DNA of 6,158 nucleotides from Burkholderiales bacterium (lineage in GTDB: Bacteria; Pseudomonadota; Gammaproteobacteria; Burkholderiales; Burkholderiaceae): NCBI GenBank assembly GCA_903643055.1, contig CAHJWV010000653.1, positions 1 to 6,158 of the forward strand, read 5' to 3'. A model generated the notes under the pieces. That model was not told the DNA's origin. It saw only the letters and a program-made list of their open reading frames with translations, and ran no database searches. Position numbers and translations under genes: made by a program. Within the stretch, counting starts at the first letter, position 1. Every line of letters starts with the position of its first letter. This document shows positions 1 to 5,770 of this stretch, piece after piece.

Positions 1-285
1 CAGCGGCCGGAGGTCGGGCGTCATCGCGCAGGCCTCAACGAGCACATCGGCACGCGGCTTGATGGGCGCGAATTCGCTTTCGCTGCGGAGCGACGTGGTT
101 CCCGGATCGCCGTGGTGCACGTCAACGTAGACAAAGGGAATCTGCGCAGGCGATGGCCGGCATTCGGCATTCGCAGCAACGTCGAAAGTCGCCTTCACCA
201 CCAGAACGCAGTGCTTGCGGGCATGCTTGTCGGTAGAGACAAATCGCTCTGCCAGAAATGGCGTCGTGTTAGAGGTAATTTGCAT
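1..285 (-). CDS. DUF2169 domain protein, N-terminal part (runs off left edge)
   Basis: The 95 codons seen start at ATG 285-283 and stay open to base 1. An in-frame TGA directly precedes the ATG, which fixes the start, although no clear Shine-Dalgarno is visible. The protein opens with NTTPFLAERF (residues 6-15), then VLVVKATFDV (27-36), HHGDPGTTSLR (57-67) and EFAPIKPRADVLV (71-83). This order of motifs is what I know from the DUF2169 family. Family knowledge: DUF2169 genes lie in vgrG/PAAR clusters of type VI secretion systems and have been implicated in effector loading; no enzymatic activity is established. The gene follows a broken lipase gene on the same strand, which fits an effector-accessory pair. 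The visible part shows no lesion, but most of the protein is outside the window. The family call is fairly sure; whether the gene still functions cannot be judged. Confidence 0.8.
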   Translation of the reverse strand, partial: MQITSNTTPFLAERFVSTDKHARKHCVLVVKATFDVAANAECRPSPAQIPFVYVDVHHGDPGTTSLRSESEFAPIKPRADVLVEACAMTPDLRPL

Positions 286-328
286 TCACGTTCGAGCCGG
301 TCAAGCTGAACGTTAGAGGCGGCCTCGA

Positions 329-857
329 TCAAAGCACAGTGAAGAAAGTCATTCCGCCGTGAGTTGCCTTGAGCGGTTTGAGAGGCACGCTTGAACAACG
401 CCGTGCGCGAGGGGTGGCCTTACTGTGCGATGGAAAGTGCAGGTGCGAGTTCGGGTCATGCAGCGACTGCTTCAGCGAGCGCTGCGTTTTGATGATGTGC
501 GGCGGTGTGAGGCGCGTGGGCACCCAGCCCAGGTTGTTGGCTGACAGCGCGTTCAGCTTGTCGACGCTGAGCTGCGAAGGGTCGAGCACGACAGGGCCGA
601 GGAAGTCGTCGCCGGTGATGCTTTCCGGCAGGTAGGTGTACAGCGCATTGGCCCAGGTGCCACCTGAGACCGAGGAGATCGCGAACACTTCCTTCCCAAT
701 CCCATCGAACCCAGGCCTCGCAACTGGCTCAGCGTGCAGATGAGCGCGCGGGCGCCGCCACCCGAGAGGTATACGCGAGCGATTAGTCGTTGGGTTGAGG
801 CCGGGACAAATTCGGAACGTCCGAGGGCTGGATCCTGGCGATCAGCGTGAGGCTCAT
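329..857 (-). pseudogene. Decayed phospholipase/lipase gene (cPLA2/patatin type), probable T6SS effector remnant
   Basis: The coding signal passes through three minus-strand frames. Frame one starts at ATG 857 behind a good Shine-Dalgarno (GGGAG, 864-868, 6-base spacer), reads MSLTLIARIQPSDVPNLS and stops at 783-785. Frame two, from about 783 to 695, reads RVYLSGGGARAL followed by TLSQLRGLGSMGL; its SGGG (754-765) is the oxyanion-hole type motif. Frame three, from 688, reads VFAISSVSGGTWANALYTYL; its SGG near 659-667 fits the nucleophile Ser of a GxSGG-type motif. Homology looks convincing to about 508; beyond that, down to the stop at 329, it is not recognisable, so the C-terminal catalytic Asp region is probably lost. 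At least two frameshifts separate the pieces. Known: this fold hydrolyses phospholipid acyl chains, and lipases are common T6SS effectors. The T6SS link rests only on the DUF2169 gene next to it. No immunity gene is visible. Confidence 0.7.
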
Positions 858-863
858 GGAGGG

Positions 864-868
864 CTCCC
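864..868 (-). promoter_or_regulatory. Shine-Dalgarno of the decayed lipase gene
   Basis: GGGAG on the minus strand sits six bases before ATG 857-855. It supports that ATG as the original start of the broken lipase gene, although the frame is lost after 24 codons. Confidence 0.6.
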
Positions 869-1201
869 TGACGGTGCCGTCGTGATCGGCAGCTTCGGGG
901 TGATGGCAACTCGGAGGGTGTGGCGAAAAGGCCCGCGTGCGCCCGACTTGTTTCGATCGTGGGCTTCGAGGCTCAGGTCGGGGTGGCGGGGATGATGGGC
1001 GTGGGTGCGTGTCTTTGTCGAGTTAGCGAATCAGTGGTTGAGACTGTGACGTGGCTTGCCAGATCGGGGTCCTCCCGTAAATATGTTTGGACGACCAACA
1101 CGGTATGACTTTGGTTAGGCGAGGTCGACAAGGTGGCGTGGCAAGCTCTGCCCATCAATGGTTAGTTCGCTGCAGGTTAGATTTCGATCGCTTTGTAGGT
1201 C

Positions 1202-1307
1202 GACTGCTTTCAGTCATTAGCCGACATTGCTGACCGCCGGCTTTGCGGTTTCGGGAATTGATTGGATAGACCACTGCGCAGCGGGCGGCTGAAATGACGT
1301 GTCGTCA
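1202..1307 (+). repeat. Cluster of three small perfect hairpins before the RT gene
   Basis: Three stem-loops with perfect 5-base stems lie within 106 bases. They are GACTG-CTTT-CAGTC (1202-1215), ACCGC with GCGGT around a 7-base loop (1233-1249), and TGACG-TGT-CGTCA (1295-1307). A palindrome, CTGCGCAG (1274-1281), lies between the second and third. Each stem alone is weak and could be chance. The clustering 85-190 bases upstream of a defence-type RT makes a structured RNA or leader possible. There is no direct sign of transcription. Confidence 0.35.
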
Positions 1308-1376
1308 GGCGTATCTCGCGACCGATCCCGTTGCCTGCCAAAGTGGCTGCACTGACACAATCGCAGCACGGCCGTC

Positions 1377-1387
1377 AAAGGGAGAGG
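1377..1387 (+). promoter_or_regulatory. Strong Shine-Dalgarno of the reverse transcriptase
   Basis: AAAGGGAGAGG lies 4 to 7 bases (depending on the core chosen) before ATG 1392. It is the strongest ribosome binding site in the window and settles this ATG as the RT start. Confidence 0.75.
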
Positions 1388-1391
1388 CGAA

Positions 1392-2879
1392 ATGTCTGCA
1401 GAACTATTCTTCGAATATGACTTCAACGCAACGCTCTTTCCGCTGAAGACCAATCAATTGATGGTCACGCGAGGCGGCGGCAGTTTGAAGCAGTACATCG
1501 AGAAGCGAATTCTCAGTACGGACCCCGCCCATGCGGGCGACAGCTTCCTGAACCAGCAGAAGGTCTACGCAGCAAAACCTCAGAACCACCTGCGTCGCAC
1601 CGTCTGCCTGGATCCTGTCGCGACCTACTACTTATACGACCTAATGTTCCGCCAGCGAGCATCGTTCAGGAAGTCGGTCAGCGATAAGAGATGCTCGTTC
1701 GGATACCGCTTCAATGAAGGCAAGCCCATCGCAGTGCACACAGCGTTCGAGGAATTTCGATCGGCAGTCATCTGGTGCGACTTCAACTACAACAACATGA
1801 TCAGGTTCGACATCGCGTCGTACTTCAACTCGCTGTATCACCATGATGTCGGCCATTGGTTCGCCGCGCTGCCCGGAGTAGACGGGCGTACGGCCACCGG
1901 CTTCAACCAATTCTGTCGCGAGATAGGTGGCGGCCGGTCGATCGACTTTCTGCCTCAGGGGATCTACCCGACCAAGATGATCGGCAGCGAATTCCTCAAG
2001 TTCGTGGACTTGTCCAAGGAACTCCAATCGGCGCAGTTGCTTCGCTTCATGGACGATTTCTACCTATTCGACAACGACGAGGATGTCCTCACTCGCGACT
2101 TCATCCGGATGCAGCAACTCTTGGGCGGCAAGTCTCTTAACGTGAACCCGTCGAAGACAGCAAGGGTTACTGGAGAGCAGTTCATCTCAGAGTCCGTCTC
2201 CGCGATCCGCGAGGAGCTGAAGACGCTGATCGATGATGCTGATGAGATTGCTGTATTCGGCTCAGGGGCTGAATTTTCGGAAGAGCAAACCCCACGAAAT
2301 TTGGAAGAGGCTGAAATCCAACGGCTCCTAGACCTGCTCGTTGATCCGCGCGCGGAGGAGTCAGACGTTGAACTAATCCTGTCTGTTTTGCAGCATCACA
2401 GCGACGGCATCGCGTCTCGGCTACCGCTACTGCTTCAACGGTTTCCTAATATCGTTAAACAGATTCACACGTTGTGCCGGTCGCTAGACGACAAGGAGGC
2501 CTTAGCAAAGGAAATGCTTGGCGTAGTGCAGGATGGCTCCGAACTCATTGAGTACCAGCTCTTTTGGATGGCTGCGATCGCAGAGGATTATCTCGCGGGC
2601 GCGTCGGTTTTTGATGATCTCATCATGGGCATCTACCTGCGCGCGTCGAGCATGCCGATCGCTCAGGCAAAAGTTCTAGAAATTTCAATCCAGACCGGCG
2701 GACTGAAGGAAATCCGCGACAACCATCTGAAGGGCGGCAGTTCGTCCTGGCTATCCTGGGCAGCGGCAGTCGGCACGCGCAGCCTTTTGAAGCCCGAGCG
2801 CAACTATTCATTAACATATTTCTCCAAGGGCTCGCCAATGAACTACTTGGTTGCCGACTGCGTCATGCAACTTCCGTAG
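1392..2879 (+). CDS. Reverse transcriptase of the UG/DRT (defence-associated) kind
   Basis: This 495-residue protein is intact from ATG to TAG. Motifs in order: RRTVCLDP (68-75); RCSFGYRF (100-107), like the S-YG-R stretch of bacterial RTs; motif A RFDIASYFNSLYHHD (138-152) with catalytic D140; motif B FLPQGIYPTKMIGS (186-199); motif C RFMDDFYLF (218-226) with the Asp pair D221/D222, here FMDD instead of the usual Y-x-D-D; and SLNVNPSKT (248-256), matching the next RT block. All metal-binding Asp residues are present, so DNA synthesis from a template is expected. Residues about 270-495 lack RT motifs and look helical, with a Trp-containing end (SSWLSWAAAVGTRSL, 451-465). No intron maturase (X/En) domain or retron-type signature was seen. 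Known: single-gene RTs with helical C-termini (Abi/UG/DRT) protect against phages. DRT5/UG16 is my tentative guess from size and layout; another UG class is possible. GC is lower than in the MFS gene, suggesting transfer. Confidence 0.85.
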   Translation: MSAELFFEYDFNATLFPLKTNQLMVTRGGGSLKQYIEKRILSTDPAHAGDSFLNQQKVYAAKPQNHLRRTVCLDPVATYYLYDLMFRQRASFRKSVSDKRCSFGYRFNEGKPIAVHTAFEEFRSAVIWCDFNYNNMIRFDIASYFNSLYHHDVGHWFAALPGVDGRTATGFNQFCREIGGGRSIDFLPQGIYPTKMIGSEFLKFVDLSKELQSAQLLRFMDDFYLFDNDEDVLTRDFIRMQQLLGGKSLNVNPSKTARVTGEQFISESVSAIREELKTLIDDADEIAVFGSGAEFSEEQTPRNLEEAEIQRLLDLLVDPRAEESDVELILSVLQHHSDGIASRLPLLLQRFPNIVKQIHTLCRSLDDKEALAKEMLGVVQDGSELIEYQLFWMAAIAEDYLAGASVFDDLIMGIYLRASSMPIAQAKVLEISIQTGGLKEIRDNHLKGGSSSWLSWAAAVGTRSLLKPERNYSLTYFSKGSPMNYLVADCVMQLP

Positions 2880-2905
2880 CAATCCACGTCTGCTACCGGA
2901 AACCA

Positions 2906-2968
2906 GCTGACAGCTTATGGCCTCCAATTCCGCGTGCCGATGTCAGTAGCGAGTCGAGAGCTGTCAGC
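2906..2968. repeat. 10-base perfect inverted repeat just after the RT gene
   Basis: GCTGACAGCT (2906-2915) is the exact reverse complement of AGCTGTCAGC (2959-2968), with 43 bases between the arms; the first arm begins 27 bases after the RT stop. No T run follows. It could fold the RT mRNA 3' end, be part of a neighbouring RNA, mark an element edge, or be chance. Confidence 0.5.
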
Positions 2969-3193
2969 GCGAATCGACTGCGACCGATGCTCCCGAGGTT
3001 AGAGCTGCTGCGGAATCGCTTGACTAAAGCAACGGGTGAGAAAGGGATGAAATTGGCGTCGCGATGAGCTAGAGGCGTCGATCCTCAGCCGCTGGAGCGC
3101 AACCAAGTGGCTTCTCGTGAGCGATCCAACCACCGCGCTGAAATGCGAACGTGACCATGATCAGAGCTCACCTCCCAAAATAAAAGCCGATCT

Positions 3194-3204
3194 GGGTCTG
3201 ACCC
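3194..3204. repeat. GGGTCTGACCC palindrome
   Basis: This 11-base near-perfect palindrome has one central base and is followed by a further C. From memory, GGGGTCAGACCC-like palindromes recur in beta- and gamma-proteobacterial intergenic regions, sometimes as REP-type elements. With one copy in the window, repetitiveness cannot be shown. Confidence 0.3.
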
Positions 3205-3228
3205 CTGCGACGCCTGGGTACCTGAGCC

Positions 3229-3269
3229 ATCGGCAACTCACCTGCGCGCGCTCCGTTAGAGTTGCCGAT
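3229..3269. repeat. 11-base perfect inverted repeat upstream of the MFS gene
   Basis: ATCGGCAACTC (3229-3239) and GAGTTGCCGAT (3259-3269) are exact reverse complements around a 19-base spacer. The repeat ends 84 bases before the MFS start. It could be an operator bound by a dimeric regulator or an mRNA hairpin. No regulator gene is adjacent on this side, and no T run follows, which argues against an intrinsic terminator. Confidence 0.55.
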
Positions 3270-3353
3270 CTTCCAACGAGTGCCGGGTGCGATGACGGTG
3301 ATTCCCGTCTGCTTTCGCGCCCCTCAAAGCTCAACTTACAAAGGCTTGTCTGC

Positions 3354-4604
3354 ATGTTTATCGACATCGGCCCACTGCGCAACAACACCTCATTTCGCCA
3401 CCTTTTCGCCAGCCAGTTCATCTCGGGCCTTGGCTCGATGGTCAGCTATGTGGCGGTGCCGTGGCAGCTCTATCAGCTGACACAGTCCAACGTGCAGGTC
3501 GGCTTGCTGGGGCTCGTGCAGTTGCTGCCCGTGGTCGTCTGCGGCCTGCTGGGCGGCGCGGTCGCCGACCGCGTCGATCGAAAGCGGTTGCTAATCGGCT
3601 CGGAAGCCCTGATGTCGCTGTGCTTGGCAGGCCTGCTGGCCAACGCATCGCTCGCCACGCCCAGCCTGTGGGCGATTTATGTGCTCGTGGCGGTACTGCA
3701 GGGCGCCAGCGGCTTTCATCGCCCGGCCCTCGAAGCCTTGACACAGAAAATCGCGCGGCCTGAGGAGTTTGCCGCCGTTGCCGCGCTCTCCTCGGTGCGA
3801 GGCACGGTGGGCATGGTGGCGGGTCCGGCCATTGCCGGCTTGCTGTTGGCTCGTTGGGGTGCGGTCGGTGCTTACCTGTTCGACTTCTTCACCTTCCTGG
3901 CGGCGCTGTTCTTCATCTCCCGCATTCCCCGCGTGGAGATGGAAGCGAGCGAGGCGCCCAGCGAGCGCCGCCCTTTGTTGGCCGATCTGGCAGAAGGACT
4001 GCGCTTCGCACGGGCCCGGCCCGAACTCATGGGTACCTACCTGGTAGACATTGTGGCGATGGCTTTCGCCTTTCCGGTGGCGCTGTTCCCGGCCATGGCC
4101 GCAGCCAACGGCCGCACCGAATCGGTCGGCTGGCTGCTGTCGGCGATGTCGGTGGGGGCGCTGGCCATCGGCCTGTTCAGTGGCTGGACCGGCAAGGTCA
4201 CGCGCCATGGGCGTGCGGTCGTCATCGCGGCTGCGGTATGGGCACTCGGCATCGTGGCGCTGGGCTTCGCACCCAGCCTGGCCTTCGGTCTGATGTGCCT
4301 GGTGGTGGCCGGTGCGGCCGACATGATCAGTGGCGTGTTCCGCAGCACGATCTGGAACCAGACCATACCCAACTCGCTGCGTGGGCGCTTGGCCGGCATC
4401 GAGATGATCAGCTACCTGACGGGCCCGCTGATCGGTAATGCACGCGCAGGCTTCATGGCTGATGCGTGGGGGGTGTCGGCAGCGATATGGGTGGGCGGGG
4501 CGATCTGCCTCGCAAGCGTCATCCTGACGGGCTTTGTCTTACCTCGGTTCTGGGCCTATCGCGGCAGCCTGCTGCCAAGAAGCGCGGAAGCCGTGACGGC
4601 TTGA
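3354..4604 (+). CDS. MFS transporter, probable drug/metabolite:H+ antiporter (EntS-like, DHA3 type)
   Basis: The 416-residue protein has the length and make-up of a 12-helix inner-membrane MFS exporter. It starts with FRHLFASQFISGLGSM (14-29), as in the MFS_3/EntS-like group. It carries the loop 2-3 motif A as GGAVADRVDRKR (67-78), a motif C-like GPAIAGLLL (157-165), a charged central loop near 192-225, and a second-half GPLIGNARAGF (357-367). I chose ATG 3354 because the transporter N-terminus begins there and AAAGG (3340-3344) lies nine bases before it; the open frame back to GTG 3117 lacks transporter-like sequence. No frameshift or stop is seen. Known: members export siderophores, drugs or other small molecules by proton antiport; the substrate cannot be read from the sequence. 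It is convergent with the LysR fragment at 4796. The inverted repeat at 3229-3269 may bear on its control. Confidence 0.88.
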   Translation: MFIDIGPLRNNTSFRHLFASQFISGLGSMVSYVAVPWQLYQLTQSNVQVGLLGLVQLLPVVVCGLLGGAVADRVDRKRLLIGSEALMSLCLAGLLANASLATPSLWAIYVLVAVLQGASGFHRPALEALTQKIARPEEFAAVAALSSVRGTVGMVAGPAIAGLLLARWGAVGAYLFDFFTFLAALFFISRIPRVEMEASEAPSERRPLLADLAEGLRFARARPELMGTYLVDIVAMAFAFPVALFPAMAAANGRTESVGWLLSAMSVGALAIGLFSGWTGKVTRHGRAVVIAAAVWALGIVALGFAPSLAFGLMCLVVAGAADMISGVFRSTIWNQTIPNSLRGRLAGIEMISYLTGPLIGNARAGFMADAWGVSAAIWVGGAICLASVILTGFVLPRFWAYRGSLLPRSAEAVTA

Positions 4605-4795
4605 TGTCCCCAACAAGCTTGCTGCAGCCGATGCGCATGGCTGTCTACAGTGCTTGCCGGTGTCGAGTGCTCGGCATGGGGCTGGTGGCCTATATCGGCC
4701 GATGGCTGCTTTCGTCGATGGCGGCTTGTGAATGAGGGACGGAGCGCCTTCTGAGTTAAGGCCTGGCAATGCGTTATTTCCATGTGGATGAAGGG
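4605..4795. other. Intergenic stretch between MFS gene and LysR fragment
   Basis: These 191 bases separate two convergent units. I see no recognisable gene, no hairpin with a T run, and no remaining C-terminal LysR coding sequence in any minus-strand frame. The missing LysR end was therefore deleted or replaced, not merely frameshifted. Confidence 0.5.
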
Positions 4796-5224
4796 TTATG
4801 TATTCGGACCTTGCATCGCAAGACAAGCGTTCGTGTCCAACGAGGTCACGGTGACTGTGGTCCGCAGGGTCACGCTGCGCAGACCCTGTGGTGTTTGAAA
4901 TTCAAACGGCAACACTGCGCGCGTGAGCGATGACACGAAGCCAATCATCGCGAGCCCTTGGAGATCATCGGGGGTGGCCGGTGAGCCGTGCCGAGCCACG
5001 TAACGCGGGCTGGCAAAAGTTCCTTCATGCAAGACGCCCAGCTTTCTGCCTACGAGCCCGCTGGCCTGAGGGGCGTCAACGCGGATGACACAGTCAATGC
5101 CTTCGGAGATCAGGTCGACAAGCCGGTCTCCTTCGCCGATGTGAAGCTGAACCGCCGGGTACCGATTCAAAAATTCAGGCAGTGACGGTAGCAGGAAGTT
5201 GATCGCCCAGGCCGATGTCAGCCG
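4796..5224 (-). pseudogene. LysR-family regulator, internal fragment of the effector-binding domain
   Basis: The open frame (143 codons, stop at 4796-4798) reads SAWAINFLLPSLPEFLNRYP, then GEGDRLVDLISEGIDCVIR, GLVGRKLGVLHEGTFASPRY and VTVTSLDTNACLAMQG. This is the typical first two thirds of a LysR substrate-binding domain. The DNA-binding helix-turn-helix (about the first 90 residues) is missing: on the upstream side the frame closes at a TAA (5225-5227), where SDR sequence begins on the other strand. The C-terminal 60-70 residues are also missing: homology ends at the Gly near 4808 and a stop follows four codons later. No start codon with a ribosome site remains. The product could not bind DNA as a normal LysR protein. 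Known: such regulators usually control a divergent neighbour, here the SDR that begins at the same junction. Family call sure; inactivity nearly sure. Confidence 0.85.
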
Positions 5225-5764
5225 TTATTCAGAGATGGCTACGGTGTTTGATAAGGCCATCGATGCTTTCGGCGGTGTCGATGTCTTGGTGAACAACGCC
5301 GGCATCATGGCCCTGGGGCCGATCGCAGAAACGGAAGATGCTGCGTGGATCGACAGATAGCGGTCAACCTCAAAGGCGTGTTTAATGGGTTGAAGCTGGC
5401 GGCTTTGAAGATTCGCGATCACGGGCGCATCGTCAGTTTTTCTTCGAGCGTGGTCGGTCTTTACCAGCCGACTTATGGCGTCTATGCGGCGACCAAGGCT
5501 GCCACGGAGGCGCTGACGCATGTGCTCTCTCGGGAATTGGGCGCGCGCGGCATCACGGTGAACGCGATCGCTCCAGGGCCGGTGGATACGGCGCTCTTCA
5601 ATCAAGACAAGCAGCCGTCGGACATTAACCAGGTGATCCAGCTGACGCCACTCGGCCGCTTGGGGCGACCCGAAGACATTGCCCGCGCGATCTCATTCCT
5701 GGTTGGGCCTGATGGGGTCTGGATCACCGGGCAAGTCTTGCGCGCTATCGGCGGCATCATCTAA
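5202..5764 (+). pseudogene. Short-chain dehydrogenase/reductase, 5'-truncated and frameshifted
   Basis: SDR sequence starts abruptly around IAQADVSRYSEM (5202-5237) without the N-terminal Rossmann TGxxxGxG, so roughly the first 55-65 of about 250 residues are gone. NNAG follows at 5292-5303. The first frame ends at TAG 5358-5360; the rest (DRQIAVNLKGVFNG onward) continues in another frame from about 5348, which fits loss of one base at 5346-5349. The second part has the active site YAATK (Tyr 5483-5485, Lys 5495-5497), a Ser-rich strand SFSSS 13 residues before the Tyr, APGPVDTALF, and the usual end GQVLRAIGG before TAA 5762-5764. Known: classical SDRs reduce or oxidise carbonyl/hydroxyl groups with NAD(P)(H); the cofactor site is lost here. 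It lies head to head with the LysR fragment and directly ahead of a second broken SDR, probably once an operon. The junction with LysR is uncertain within 5200-5220. Confidence 0.87.
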
Positions 5765-5768
5765 GGAG
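5763..5768 (+). promoter_or_regulatory. Orphan Shine-Dalgarno of the second SDR
   Basis: AAGGAG overlaps the stop codon of the first SDR and precedes the second SDR frame, indicating translational coupling in the ancestral operon. The start codon it should serve is missing: the frame reads GTC AGG AAG CAG from 5771. Confidence 0.6.
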
Positions 5769-5770
5769 CA

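Larger units (their letters stand above)
858..1391. other. Gene-free stretch upstream of the reverse transcriptase
   Basis: I see no recognisable protein in either strand across these 534 bases; the short open frames present have no family-like motifs. It holds an 8-base inverted repeat with 77 bases between its arms (GCTTGCCA at 1054-1061, TGGCAAGC at 1139-1146). Nearer the RT is a run of small perfect hairpins between 1202 and 1307. The last 12 bases carry the RT ribosome binding site. No promoter with convincing -35 and -10 boxes was found. Several defence RTs use an RNA encoded beside the RT gene, so this is the place to look for one. Confidence 0.6.
2880..3353. other. Gene-free stretch between the RT and MFS genes
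   Basis: No supported gene lies in these 474 bases. The frame ahead of the MFS gene is open back to a GTG at 3117, but the 79 extra codons do not resemble a transporter N-terminus and are not annotated as coding. The stretch holds two perfect inverted repeats (arms at 2906-2915/2959-2968 and 3229-3239/3259-3269) and an 11-base palindrome at 3194-3204. None is followed by a T run, so no intrinsic terminator for the RT can be named. Confidence 0.6.

Noticed and set aside
195..398. Minus-strand open frame overlapping the DUF2169 start
   Set aside because: Its second half lies over the DUF2169 coding sequence in another frame and its first half has no family signature; at most it is debris of the lipase gene.
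858..1391. Retron msr/msd or group II intron RNA upstream of the RT
   Set aside because: No retron a1/a2 inverted repeat arrangement, no domain V-like hairpin and no maturase domain in the RT were found; only generic short hairpins are present.
1217..1453. Minus-strand open frame overlapping the RT start
   Set aside because: There are no motifs, and it overlaps the strong RT ribosome site and start codon.
1641..2027. Minus-strand open frame of 128 codons inside the RT
   Set aside because: It is antisense to the RT motifs, has no recognisable domain and no convincing ribosome site.
2880..3001. Readthrough of the RT stop into about 40 further in-frame codons
   Set aside because: The frame stays open to a TAG near 2999-3001, but there is no recoding signal, and the RT already ends like a complete protein; this is likely chance.
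3117..3353. N-terminal extension of the MFS frame back to GTG 3117
   Set aside because: The 79 codons show no helix or transporter-like sequence, the stretch contains an inverted repeat, and ATG 3354 has its own AAAGG and matches the usual family start.
3591..4208. Long minus-strand open frame (205 codons) inside the MFS gene
   Set aside because: It is a GC-rich shadow of the transporter, with no family motifs and low-complexity composition.
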